A DNA stretch of 64,000 nt from Pseudofabraea citricarpa (lineage: Eukaryota; Ascomycota; Leotiomycetes; Helotiales; Dermateaceae): NCBI GenBank assembly GCA_029641185.1, contig JAPWGK010000011.1:1-64000 (forward strand), written 5' to 3'. Positions 35,814-46,960 of this stretch are shown in pieces. The notes under the pieces are model-generated. The model did not search any database. It had not been told where the DNA came from and saw nothing but the letters and a program-made list of their open reading frames with translations. Within the stretch, counting starts at the first letter, position 1, and every line of letters starts with the position of its first letter. Position numbers and translations under genes: made by a program.

Positions 35814-38261
35814 CTAGAAATTTCCGTACCCGTCCGTGTTCTGGAACATATCCCAAAGATCCGGAAAGGACGGGTTCATAAAGATGTTATTGCCTTGTCC
35901 CTGATTGAACATGCCCATGTTGTTGAACTCCGCGGGCACCGCACCAGCAGAAGAATTGAATGCCGCAATGCTCCCGTCAGGGAGACTGGGTTGTGGTGGT
36001 TGGGAATCGAAATGCTGTGGTTGTTGACCGGCGTTACTCATAGCGGATGGTTGCTGCTTTGATTCTTGAGATGGTGGGAAGTCGGGGGTTTTCTGGGATG
36101 TGACGATACTGTCCTGACGTGTAGACCGTGGACTCTCGGTGTTACGTCGTCGAAAACCTAGGTAATCGCCATCGCAGACTTGTTGCACGACCGTCTCGCA
36201 TTGAGCAAGGCAGATCTCTGCGAGGTCCCAGCCATCTTCGTCTTTGGCTTTGCGAAGGTGGTCGATCAATGTTCTTGCGCTGGTCACACATTCTCGTGCT
36301 GTCTCGTCATTTTCTGCTTCGAGAGCACAACGCAGAATCAGTGTTGTCGCGGATGAGAAGTGATATGCGGTATCTAAGCGTGCAAGTTAGCAAATAGTTT
36401 CCAGCTAACGAAGGATAGGAACCATTGGAATCGAGGTTCTCTATGCGTTACTCACATGGTAGATAAAATACATCCAAGTCTTTATGCTGAAGGGTAACAA
36501 CAAATTGTACAACAGCTCCAGCTGCCTTCCTGCATCTTGATCGATAATACTGTCGAACTTCTGAATCATCGCTATCCTCTGATCTAGCACTTTCCTGCAA
36601 TAAGAATTAGCAAAACGTAGCAGAAGAAAAAAACCACATTCGCTGATACATACTTGCAAAGCTATCCGGCTAAGACACATTTTGACAGCAAAATACGATA
36701 ATTGGAGGCTCAGAGCACCTGGTGCTCCTCGATCGAATTGGTTGCCAACCGGATTGAGCCAAGAAGGAAGTGAGTCCTCCCATTCATCAAGATTAGTTTC
36801 AAAACGTCGAACGGCTCTAAGATTATTATTTTCGTGTCGCGATTGGATATCATAAATCAGCGGGAGTATTCCACCGAGGATTTCCGTAAGTTGACAAAGA
36901 GCAATGAAGCATTGTGCACCCCTAACTCGATCGTCTTCAGATGGCATGCTCGCAGGGCTTGTTATATTTCTAATCAATAGGGATTCCATATCTGGCAGTG
37001 GAACGTCATATTGTGTACGGTTAACATGTGGAGGTGTTCCATGTGTCAAACTTGCCCTAGATGTTGTCAGTAGAGACTTCGAAAGGGAAATTACGTATCA
37101 TACCAGCGGTCATGTATCAATATACCCCACCAGGTTCGGATACGAAGACTCTTCTGGCGCTGATCTAGATTCCAAGTCGAAGGATTATGGTTCAGACCCA
37201 GGCTCTGAGAAAGAGCAATCGTCCGACCAAGATTCGTTGCGTTGTAGGTTATGGATGTAGTAGGACGTCCTGTAAGATCAAGAATCGATGCAAGAACAGT
37301 CGAAAAACTAGGCGCTAGAAAGTCTTCATGTAAAGCTTTAACAGTAAGGTTCCAGATGTAACGAACATCCGGTCGAGGTCGACCAGTAGCAGCTAGTTTA
37401 GGTGACAAGTCCCATGAGATTATTGAGGCAGCATATATCTCGCAAACTAAGGCATGGGGTAACCCATTTTGCCGATATGCCTCGATGACGGTGCTCTCAT
37501 CCAAGATTGGAAATGCAGGATGGACAACATCGAAATAGCTATAAAATCTTCAGTTTAATCCTTATGTTGTATTCTTGATTCACTACTCACAGACTAAACA
37601 GGTCACTGGCATTAGGGTCTATTATCTTCTCCACGGTCTCGACTTGCTTGAAAGCAGCCGATCCATTACCGGATGGGACAACCCCCCGATGGCGAGGGAC
37701 TTTCAGGTACACAATCGGATTGCTCGGGTCGTCTGAGTAAAAGGAATACGGATTCGGTCTCGCATGGGACATCGCCAGATTGTACACTGGCGACATGTAT
37801 TGATCTAGAAGCTGGACATCACGTGCAACGACTGGACCAACAATATGCCCTCCTTGGCGAGGATTTTCTTGAGAGGTTGTATCAGCAACAGAGCTATGGT
37901 TTGGTTGCTGGTTGGAGGGCGCAGTCGATTGGCTATTGTTATTGTCATTGTCGACGACGTGGGCCAACTGACTGGTGGCTGGACGTATAGCATTGCCCTG
38001 CTGTGCCCTCTGCTGTGGCTTAGGAGCCTTCTTCCTCGGAGTTGCGGTTCGGGGTCCTTCGTGCCTCTGAGTCTGGACTCCACCACGCGAGCATTCCACC
38101 CCGTGCAGACGACAGAGCAGACATGGTCGGTTCGCTAAATCCTGAGTACAACGACTCTTTCTCCTGCGGCAGAAATCACATGCTGGTATGCGATGTGATC
38201 TGTAGGGTCGAGATGAACTCGGTGATGGCGTGTTCCGGGCTTCTTCGCCTCCTTCGTTCAT
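35814..38261 (-). CDS. Zn2Cys6 fungal transcription factor (TF3)
   Basis: Five exons on the minus strand: 38261-37591, 37538-37104, 37056-36654, 36594-36456 and 36373-35814, giving 735 aa. The zinc cluster has Cys28, 31, 38, 47, 50 and 57. A polar linker rich in Gln, Asn and Pro follows. The middle region starts Y-F-D-V-V-H-P-A-F-P-I-L and contains W-W-G-I-L-I-H-D-R-W; it continues to C-R-K-A-A-G-A-V-V and L-D-V-F-Y-L-P-Y-T-A-Y-H-F-S-S-A, all typical of the fungal_trans family. The C-terminus is Gln/Pro/Asn-rich and could activate transcription. Introns are 52, 47, 59 and 82 bp. The 59-bp intron (36595-36653) has no stop in the upstream frame, so skipping it gives a plausible but wrong continuation; the family match only appears after splicing. 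It lies 475 bp downstream of the ACC deaminase on the same strand. Targets are unknown. Confidence 0.9.
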
Positions 38262-38736
38262 GGAGGAGTCCACGGTGAGTCCGCCGAAAGACGGCACACC
38301 CACCTACCCAAAGAGACACCGAACAGTAATGAGAATGCCCGAATCGGAAAGCAAACAGAATGTCGACAGAGGCGAGCGTTACAGAATTGTAGTAGAAATC
38401 ATGGAGAGAGCGACGGAAATTTGCGTCGGGAAAGATTACATCTGCAGATAACAAGCAACAAGCGACCCGCCGGTCAAGAGTGGGCAACTCACGTGTCCTG
38501 GTGCGTTTTGAATACCAAGAATCGACGCGTTGGAAACACGCGTTCAACCTTCTTTTGAGTTGATATCCCTTGCAGCTTTTATGCAAGCTAAGAAAAGAGT
38601 ATGTTGCCTGAGTATTGGTGGGTTTTCATCGTTGCTTGCATTATTATCACTACCAACATCACCCGAGAGGTGCAGTCACAAAAGAGTTATGTTTGCCAGG
38701 ACAAATCAGATTTAACAGTTTTTATTCAATAATCTA
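38262..38736. other. 475-bp spacer between acdS stop and TF3 start
   Basis: This should contain the acdS 3' end and the TF3 promoter on the minus strand. No further gene is visible. A short T-rich stretch just below the acdS stop (about 38711-38730) could relate to 3' processing. Confidence 0.5.
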
Positions 38737-39864
38737 TTACAAAACGCCGGCATATGAGTTTAGTGCTAATTGACCTCCCAGATGTGCGTATAAGACATTA
38801 GCCCCTGGTGCAAACTCGCTCTTTCGTGCCATGTCCAACATGCCAGCCAAACTCTTTCCCTCATAGACGGGATCAGTAATGAATGCTTCCATTGAAGCAC
38901 CATACTTCATGGCCTCAATGGTTTGCTGGTCTGGAGATCCGTAGCATCCTGCGTGGTATCTTCCATCCAAAATGATATCCTCGAGAGTGATTGCGTCGCG
39001 GCTAAGGCCAATCTTCTCTGCTGTTCGCTTGGTTAATTCCAAGACGGTATTTCTAGTGTCTTCGGGTCTTGCGGATGCGTCGATTCCCACAACCTTTCTC
39101 TTCTTTTGACCTGGCAGAGACTCGAGCAACTTAAATCCTGCGACAATCCCTGCCATAGTTGAGCCTGTTACAGCGCACACGATAATGTAGTCGAAGAAAA
39201 TACCCATCTCTTTCTCTTGCTCGGCAACCTCAAACGCCCATCTTGCAAAGCCCAATCCTCCCAATGGGTGGTCTGATGCTCCAGCTGGGATCCAGTATGG
39301 GTTTCCTCCATTCTTTTTTGTCTCGTCAAGGAGGAATGCCAGTCTGTTCTTGTCATCCTTGTGCTCGAACACATTGTCGCTAGTTCCATCTGTTGTAATG
39401 ACCTCTCTCTTGTCCTTCTCCTCAGCAGATCCAATTTCAGCTCCAATATGCACATCCGCACCCATCATTTTTGAGAGTTGGAGATTTCCAACTTTTTCGT
39501 AGAAAGGCGCGCTGTCTCCAGGAACCCAATGCTCTTGTAGCAGTTTGCACTTCATACCGAACTTTGCGGCCACAGCAGCTACTTGCCGAGTGTGGTTCGA
39601 TTGGATACCACCAACACTGACGAGAGTGTCGCACTTCTGGTTCACTGCATCTGCGATCAAGTACTCGAGTTTTCTTGTCTTGTTTCCACCGAATGCAAGT
39701 CCCGAGTTGCAATCATCGCGTTTAGCGTAGATGTTCACGGCTTGTCCGGAAACCTTGGTCAAATCTGCGGTAATGCGATCGAGTTTTTGGATGTATGAAG
39801 GACCGAAAAGAAGAGAGGTACGAGGGATAGCAGCGAAAGTCTCTGGGAGAGTGATGTTTGCCAT
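38737..39864 (-). CDS. acdS: 1-aminocyclopropane-1-carboxylate (ACC) deaminase
   Basis: This is a single uninterrupted 375-aa frame, the normal length for the family. The enzyme is PLP-dependent and splits ACC, the plant ethylene precursor, into 2-oxobutanoate and ammonia. The cofactor lysine is Lys62 in G-G-N-K-T-R-K-L-E-Y. The ring-opening Ser89 sits in Q-S-N-H-T-R. Two positions known to separate true ACC deaminases from D-cysteine desulfhydrases are Glu335 (in V-Y-E-G-K-S) and Leu362 (in A-H-L-G-G); both have the ACC deaminase residue. No signal peptide is present, so the enzyme is cytosolic. It is intronless, unlike most neighbours; that agrees with the often proposed bacterial origin of fungal acdS but does not prove it. 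It suggests contact with plants or degradation of ACC. Confidence 0.95.
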   Translation of the reverse strand: MANITLPETFAAIPRTSLLFGPSYIQKLDRITADLTKVSGQAVNIYAKRDDCNSGLAFGGNKTRKLEYLIADAVNQKCDTLVSVGGIQSNHTRQVAAVAAKFGMKCKLLQEHWVPGDSAPFYEKVGNLQLSKMMGADVHIGAEIGSAEEKDKREVITTDGTSDNVFEHKDDKNRLAFLLDETKKNGGNPYWIPAGASDHPLGGLGFARWAFEVAEQEKEMGIFFDYIIVCAVTGSTMAGIVAGFKLLESLPGQKKRKVVGIDASARPEDTRNTVLELTKRTAEKIGLSRDAITLEDIILDGRYHAGCYGSPDQQTIEAMKYGASMEAFITDPVYEGKSLAGMLDMARKSEFAPGANVLYAHLGGQLALNSYAGVL

Positions 39865-41108
39865 GTTGATCTGCTTGTGTCTGTAGTATGAATTGAATGG
39901 GATTTGAAGGGAACGACTTGTATAGAATTTAACTGCACCTACAGGAAAGAGGGAAGGAGGGGATTAGCAGATTATAAACACTTATCCTGCTCGAGGAGGG
40001 GTATGGCATGACCGGGCACTTCCTCACGATGGCGGGGCAGCCGTGACTTCGGCGAGGTGGCTGTCCGGCGACGGTAGTTCTGTGCATGGTGCGAGAACGG
40101 AATCACGATTTGACGTCTGCCATGGTAGCCTTGCATAGTAGTGTGCGGTTCGCTGCATGTTGAGATGTCGTGCAGCACGATTATGGGAAGCAAGCTGATG
40201 TCAAACTGATGATGCTGCTCTCTAGCTCTCTCACTCGCTATGTTGATACGCCGATGATTTGCCGGCGGATTATCAGTGTATCCGGCAGTTATCGAGCTTT
40301 TCCCGATGACTGTTGGCCGTCGGGAAACTCAAAAGTCTTTCCCGAATCTCAAACGTTGTTAGAAACTTGACATCGTGAACATACACATACTTGCATTCAG
40401 CGTTGTAGCAGCTAGCTTTCAAGGCACAAGCACGTAAATATATTACGTACTGATTCATGCTGTATGGCCGTTGTCGGAACTTCTCGCGACGTATGTCTGA
40501 AAGAGCATACCTATCATTTGATCGATAGCCGACCGCTGAAAATGCTGAAGCTATAATAAGCCTTCCAACAAGCTAATATAGAAGATCTTCAATTTATCGG
40601 AGGTGCTTAGTAGTACTGACTTGCCACTGGGGCCAAGCTATAATTTCTCTCTCTTGTAAACCCATAATGTAGCAAAAGGTACCAGGTGATACGGTCTCAG
40701 GTTGAAAGCAATCCCGAGAATTTTAGTTACATACTTATTTGTATCCTAATATGACTAAGAAAATGTTGGCTTGAGGTGCTACATTGATGAAATAGATATA
40801 CTGCTTGTTGAAACATATTTTGACACTGTGAAGACTCGACCAAATATGAAACGAAGCCTGAGCTGAGACGAGCTATTGTAAACATTCCGTAAAGATTCAG
40901 ATGTCAACTCAATACACATGTCCGAAGTTAAATGAATCCTCTACTTTGCTCGCTTAACTTAATAAGAAGTGTTGATAATATGTTGTTAAGTACAAACTCA
41001 CAACCACAACTACAAAAACACCTCTCTTCCAAGTGAGCAAACTTCGGTCTAATATTGAAGACTCAATCTCTCTATGGCCCTCTCTAGAGAAAGAATTTCG
41101 ATATTCCC
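39865..41108. other. 1.24-kb intergenic stretch
   Basis: This lies between the acdS start and the GNAT stop; both genes are on the minus strand. It should hold the acdS promoter. GC-rich sequence at about 40000-40110 is followed by AT-rich DNA from 40540. No reading frame or RNA gene could be supported. Confidence 0.5.
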
Positions 41109-41902
41109 TTAGTTCACATTAGGAACCTGCGGGTCCCTCATCATGATCTCCTCCTCCTCTATTTTGTCTCCGCCATAGGGTCTCGTATCCACCACCATTT
41201 CATCGATCACCTTCCAGCCAAGCTTTCTATATAGCCCAATACCAGATTTGGACGCTTCTAGATAAACCTTTCTTCCTTCTCTATCCACTCTCTCCAGCAC
41301 ATGTGTCAACAGCAATCCACCGAGTCCCTTCCTCTGATAATCAGGGTGCACCGCCAACATATCCAAGACTTTGCGCCGTTTCAAATCAGCACGAGTCTTA
41401 TGGCCAGGGAGATTTGGTAGTTACGAACCGTACATGGTATTATGATCAACATGCTTCTCACGAAACCCGAAAAGCTGCCTGAAGAAATCCGTGAAGTACT
41501 CGGCGATGCAACCAGGCGGCAGAGGTCCGTCGACCATATCCTTGCCCAGCCCAGCTTTCTCTTCTTCCTCTGTCAGCGCATACGGAAAATACCATCGAGA
41601 ATACGCTGCTATCTCCCTACCACCGACCAAAAACCAGATCAGTATTTCCAAAAACACGTGATACAGACGTGATAGAAGTGTTGGGCATCTTACTGCGTTG
41701 CAGGATCAAAAGCAACAAAGGCTTTGCGACCAGGTAAGGACCACTCCTCCTCAAAGAATTTCCGCCGAAACGCATAGTTCTGCTCTTGCGTGGCATCGGG
41801 GTACATGTATCTGAAAAACTCGTTGTTTGCAAACGCTTCCTCGCAAACGACTGCCATGCGAGGGATATCTTCACGTGTTGCTTCGCGGATCTGGAACGCC
41901 AT
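41109..41902 (-). CDS. GNAT-family N-acetyltransferase
   Basis: Three exons on the minus strand: 41902-41694, 41616-41429 and 41368-41109, giving 218 aa. The protein opens with the usual beta-strand (F-Q-I-R-E-A-T-R-E-D). The acetyl-CoA binding motif A is M-L-A-V-H-P-D-Y-Q-R-K-G-L-G, where Q-R-K-G-L-G is the Q/R-x-x-G-x-G/A loop. The C-terminus ends with L-Y-R-K-L-G-W-K-V-I, as in small fungal GNAT proteins. Intron 1 (77 bp) has donor GTAAGA. Intron 2 (60 bp) uses the unusual donor GTTCGT but has a good branch site (CTGAT) and restores both phase and the strand leading into motif A. The acceptor substrate is unknown; members of this subfamily act on small molecules or drugs. Confidence 0.88.
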
Positions 41903-42566
41903 GTTGTCTGTTTCGTTTAACGTTTTCTTTGATTCAAAAATGAATAGTTGAGTCTTGGCTTTGGGGCTTTCTGATGGTGGTGTGGTGATGATGCTGTTAA
42001 AAGTAAGTTGGGGTAAGGTACATGACTCATCATTTCGAGTCGATCTTTCTCGATCGATGATTGATGATTGATTGACGGAAGTTCAAGAGATGTCTCGGTT
42101 AAGATGTAACTTACGTCTTATTGATCTGAAAAGCGTCATAAGTAGTGAGCTGTGGGAAAGTGAATCGGACTTGGAAATCAGATGTGGGGGATTATCACAA
42201 CAAACAGGTGCCTAATTCGCGTGTACATGCCAAATTAGTTCGGCCTGCGGCCGCTAACCAGGAACTCTTCAACTCCATCTAGAATGAAATTTGAGACTCG
42301 TATTGCAAGGTATTATCAGAGAAGTACGAATTTATATTTAGTTATATGCAGGCTAGGTAGCGAGACTACCTAATATTAGACAAAAAGAAGGGCTATAAAT
42401 AAAAGCAGAGAAAGACGCCCCTATCATGTACTGTAAACTCCTCATCAGTCGTAACGGTCGTATACTGGATCGATAAACAGGCCAACCCATAAAATAAACA
42501 TGAGCGTCTGATACCTCATCTTGAAAATAAAAAACTGTCGCGATCATAATCGAGGACATATAGAGA
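41903..42566. other. 664-bp spacer between GNAT gene and galactose oxidase
   Basis: This contains the GNAT promoter and the 3' region of the galactose oxidase gene. Imperfect repeats of the type CGATCGATGATTGATGATTGATTGACGG occur at about 42049-42077. No gene is visible. Confidence 0.5.
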
Positions 42567-44535
42567 TTATATAAGAACTTGGATCGTCTTTGCGACACTA
42601 GGCACTCCAGCAGCATTGATAGCAAAGAGCATCCAATAACCAGGCAGTGCAATACCCGAGTCATTTGGAATATCCATGGTATAAGACTTTCCATCTGTAG
42701 AGGTTGATGTAGTAGTGAGAGCAATGCGCCTCTGGTCTGTGTTAACAGTGTGAGTGACTGATCCGAATCTGACCAGCGAGAAGCTGGAGATCGCCGAGTC
42801 GGTATTAACGGTGAGCGTGCTTCCTACTTGAAGTGAGCTTGCAGATGTTGAGATGATGACAGGACGAGTCGCTTGGCTGCCATCAGGGTTGAATAGGTAT
42901 GGCGGAGAGTAAACCTGTCCATCCTCGTGGTTTGTGGCACAGTTTCCACAAAGTCCCCCACCGCCAGTAAATATCGTTCCATCAAGGAGTAAAAGAGCGA
43001 TACTATGGTAGGTTCGAGGGACAATATGCGCGGGGAGAGTTGTAAAGTTTTTGGTTTGAGGATCCCATATCTCAGGATTCATAATCGCCGTGTCGTCGGA
43101 AAATGGAACTGCATATGTTTGCCCACCCGTGATGAAAACTTTGCCATCTGGAAGAACAACCCCATTGGCGAAAGCTCGTCTGTAGCTCATTGGATTAATC
43201 GCTTCAATAGTTGGATTTGTATTCGGGTTGCCGATAGTGATGATGTTGACGTTGCTCGTCGCTTGACTATTTTGGTAACTTGGAGATCCTCCCACAGTCA
43301 AAATCTTGCCATTGGTTGCGTCATACATGATCGCATTGCCATTCATGGCATCAGTGTCTGTACCTCGAACACCTGCAGCACGTTGACCTCCAGATCCAGT
43401 CGTGCTATACCAATTCATCGCCTTGCTAGGTCCGGCTTGAAATGCATATCCGTTTTTCCATCCAAAAAGCCAAGCATGGTTATCAGAACGGAAGATACCA
43501 TCAACATCATTCGTAAGCATTGGAGCTACAGGACAGCCAGATAGTAGGCTCCATGTATTAGCGGTTGGGCTATATATTTCGCCATTCTTGCCGCCCCTGC
43601 CACCACTCCATGAACCCTTTGTTGCATTAGCTGTGTCTGGATGGATGGATTGCAGCAATACTTACACCAATAGTAAATATTCTGCCATCAGATAGTGTGG
43701 CAGAAGATTGATAGCCACGAGCTATCTTCATCAAAGGCCCCGTGATCCAAGAATCTGTTGTTGGGTTATAGATACTTGTTTTGCTTGCGTCATCTCCACC
43801 AGTCACAATGGCGCGGCCGTTGACATCCAATGACATACCAGGGCAGAACATGTCGTGCTGTGTATTCGAGATGTTCTTTTCTGAGACCACAACCGCAGCA
43901 TTTGGAGACGGGTCAAATACGGCTGAAATGGTGTTGCCCTTGCCGCCGAATGTGTATGGCAAGTAAGCTGCATATGTGAAAACCTTTCCATTGGTCTGTA
44001 AGAAAGCTCCTCCAGTAACCAATGGGAAACTAATTATTGGGCCCCATTGTCCCAGGGTCGTGTCATTTGATGGAGAGAGCACATCGAACTCTGCAGCACT
44101 GGACCAAGGGCCACGGTTCCCTGCCTCGGTCAAAGCAGTGAGTCGAATAAATCGTGCGGAGGTATTTTGGAAACTCGTCAACTTCTTTGATTTATCGTCG
44201 GCCCATGAGGAATTGGTCACCTGTGTCCAAGTCGTATTATCGGGACTCAGCTCGAGCACGTATTTCCCAATATTACCATTGGACTGGGTGTCTTGGCGTG
44301 GTAAGTAGGAGAAACCATTGATCAACGTAGATTCTCCTAGGTCGATAGTAACTTTGTGTGGCAGTTGAATGGTGGTTGGAGAGTATTGGGTGTGCCAGAA
44401 AGTAGTAGTATTGCCATCTATCGCATTGTTTGGGCTCCAGCCAACCTGGAAGCTATCTGAAGTGATAGTCTTAACTGCAGAAACCAGCTTGATGCCTGGT
44501 ATAAAAGCGAGGCCAAATGCCAATAATTTTAGCAT
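42567..44535 (-). CDS. Galactose oxidase (AA5 copper radical oxidase)
   Basis: Two exons on the minus strand, 44535-43666 and 43616-42567, with a 49-bp intron, giving 639 aa. The enzyme oxidises the C6 hydroxyl of galactose to an aldehyde and makes H2O2. The order is signal peptide (1-21), discoidin-type F5/8C (CBM32-like) domain, seven-bladed kelch domain and C-terminal Ig-like domain. Every catalytic residue of the characterised Fusarium enzyme has a counterpart. Cys231 and Tyr275 would form the thioether cross-link, Trp293 stacks on it, and Tyr493, His494 and His579 complete the copper site. The sugar-contact residues also match: Phe196, Arg333, Tyr404, Gln405 and Phe462. That points to galactose rather than simple alcohols or glyoxal as substrate. 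The start was taken at the second in-frame candidate because upstream codons lack ATG. It is secreted; H2O2 supply for peroxidases or host interaction is inferred. Confidence 0.95.
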
Positions 44536-45997
44536 CTTTGCAAAGATAAAAATTATACGCAAAAAAGTGCAAGGAGGAACAGAAGATAAAGAAGAAGGAG
44601 AATATGAGGTAGCAGCACCAGATCACTTACAAGATTCTCAAGCCCTTTAAGTAAAAAAAGATACAAGAACATGATATGTCCAGCTTATCCGAGAAAGGAT
44701 CGTTAGGATTACGGTTCATGATCCTCCCGCAGGCTAATTGAATGCACAAGCCTGCACACCGGGCGCAACTTGGCCCTTGCCATGCGCTTGGAAGAATCCC
44801 ATCTTGAGCAGAAATCTCCCACCGTCTCACTGCTTACTGTGTTGAAATGATCAGGATGCGTCCAATCCCATGAGGGTCTCCCGTCATTCCTTTGGCGACA
44901 ACCTCAAACCACGAGAACCATTCCTTGAAATTACCTATACGAATCGCAGCAACGTCAGACTACTGCAGAATGTTACTGCATTGCATGCATAAACAATTGC
45001 ATGAGCCATGAAGCGATAGGTTTGATCCCCTGCAACCCCATATTCAATATTGCGCCTCCGGGTCTGCGGGTGGCCAGAACAGTGCTACTCTTGCGACTGT
45101 GTTGCACGATGCTCGATTGAAAGGCTTCAAAAGAGGCTAGGAAAGCGTGGAACAATGGCATTGTGAGGTGCGATGAGAATCAAGGAACGGCATGGCGTCG
45201 GCATGCTTCCCTCCTGCCTGATACTGCCAACCGCTCCGGGATTCCGAGGGCTTCGAGATGAGGTGGCGATTTAACAGTGGCTTTGGCATGGTATTAGAGC
45301 TGGAGTTGACGCGTCCTTTTGATGGATGTAGCAGGTGGTTTAAGAGAGTTGGAGTCAGCGTGCAGGATATTGAGAAGATGGGAAACTGAAGACGAGATGA
45401 TAGCGATGCAAGATTAGAGTTTAAGTCCAGCTGTATGTAGACTAGACTGACACTGGGCTTTAGCGATTGCTGGGGGGTTTTTGGTCACTGGTCAACTCTC
45501 TTACCGAGACCCAGGCACTGGGATATATGCAGGTATATCTACGCTCAATTATTACTTTCGTCGCTGGCTATCTGGGTGAGTATTGTGGTATCATGTCTTG
45601 CAGACAAGAAATATGGTTATTTCATGGAAGGTATTCGACATTATCCTTGGCAATAAACCCACTTCTATAAATAAAGATGAAGGATTTGCCAGCTACCTTA
45701 ATTTACCAAGTCCAGTCCAGCACCTCTAAATAACAAGATGAGTTCGTCTGCCTCTATGGAGCAGAAGCCAGTTTTTCCTTTAAAAGACTTTGGTTTTTAG
45801 GTTTAGTTGCAAATTTTCCAGATGCTTTTTTCACAAGCTAGGTACGCGTTTATGGTAAGCTATCGCGGCGCTACTAAAGCGTCGAAACCTTAGATATAAA
45901 CCCCGCATGCAATGGATTCGCCCTCTTTCATCTCCATCCAAAACATGCCACCACACTGGACGAAACAATAAAACAAGTACCACCACAAAACCCCAAG
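44536..45997. other. 1.46-kb divergent intergenic region
   Basis: This lies between the starts of the galactose oxidase gene (minus) and the F-box-like gene (plus), so it contains both promoters. I see only short frames without motifs. Pyrimidine/purine-biased sequence (AGAAGATAAAGAAGAAGGAG) lies just upstream of the oxidase start. Confidence 0.5.
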
Positions 45998-46960
45998 ATG
46001 AAGAGGGCCCATTTGCAAGGCATTCCGCAAGAACTGCGAGATCAGATCTATAAGTATATGTTTACTCCGCCATCAGGTTACATCCTTGTTATGTCGGTCG
46101 ATATGAACTCACTGCCAAGGGACGCGATCAGCATAAGAATCGTATCCCCGCCTCGCATCAAGCCCAGAGTCATAGCCATGACTGCTTACCAACCTGATCA
46201 GAGTTACAATAACCCCAGCTTTGAGGACTGGTTGACCCATCCGATCTTCAGCACATGCCGCCAACTACGCTGGGAAGCAAACGTGAGCTTTTGGAAGTGC
46301 AGCACTTTCCACTTCTCAATGAAAGTCATACCAGGCAGCACGGCTACGGGATCTTTCTACAGTATTCCACAAAAAGTCCAGACGAGTCTCAAATCCATAA
46401 GTTTCGATCTCCGCCTTCCCGAGTCTCCTGAGTACATTTCCCGGTTCAAGAGAACCATGACTGCACTCAATGAGCTTCCAAAGACTAGTGGCCTGAAAAC
46501 TGTCAGACTCATCATGTCCAGTGGGGAGTTGGAACGGCTCACTATGTTCCGATGTAACAATCCAAGTCAGCTTGTTGGGCTTCAAGGGGAACGGTTAGAT
46601 TACTACCGGAGAGTATACCAGAAATTCTTAAGCCTCCTGAAGTTCTTCGCGTCCTGCAGAGCTCGTGCTCGAAAAAGCAAACGGATTCAATACGACTGTT
46701 TCTTGCAGATACCACATTTAGACGACATGCCATTGGTTTACACAACGACCAAGGAGCTAAGAGATGTTCTTCTCCTCAGTGCCTGGGATGAAACCGATGC
46801 CGAGGAAAGAAACAAGTACTTGCTGAAGACCTTCGAAGAATTCAATAAAATACTAAGTGAAGATCCGTTCAAGATTGACGATGTTGTTGTACATGGCGAT
46901 GGACCGCGGGCGTTGCAGATACAGATGATGAAAAATACATCAGCATTAATTAAGATGTGA
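45998..46960 (+). CDS. F-box-like/2EXR-like fungal protein
   Basis: This is a single 320-aa frame starting at an ATG. The N-terminus I-P-Q-E-L-R-D-Q-I-Y-K-Y, followed by C-R-Q-L-R-W-E-A-N at about residues 86-95, is the layout of a large family of fungal proteins with a short F-box-like helix and a conserved 'previous structure' segment (2EXR type). The rest is alpha/beta with many charged residues, and no enzyme motif is present. There is no signal peptide or membrane segment. The family is expanded in filamentous fungi and usually of unknown function; a role as a ubiquitin-ligase adaptor is possible only if the N-terminal helix really binds Skp1, which cannot be judged here. The gene is intronless and stands alone. 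Confidence 0.75.
   Translation: MKRAHLQGIPQELRDQIYKYMFTPPSGYILVMSVDMNSLPRDAISIRIVSPPRIKPRVIAMTAYQPDQSYNNPSFEDWLTHPIFSTCRQLRWEANVSFWKCSTFHFSMKVIPGSTATGSFYSIPQKVQTSLKSISFDLRLPESPEYISRFKRTMTALNELPKTSGLKTVRLIMSSGELERLTMFRCNNPSQLVGLQGERLDYYRRVYQKFLSLLKFFASCRARARKSKRIQYDCFLQIPHLDDMPLVYTTTKELRDVLLLSAWDETDAEERNKYLLKTFEEFNKILSEDPFKIDDVVVHGDGPRALQIQMMKNTSALIKM

Noticed and set aside
36441..36640. Alternative C-terminal continuation of TF3 exon 3 through 36441
   Set aside because: It results from reading through the 59-bp intron; after splicing, the other frame shows the conserved family sequence and joins exon 5 in phase.
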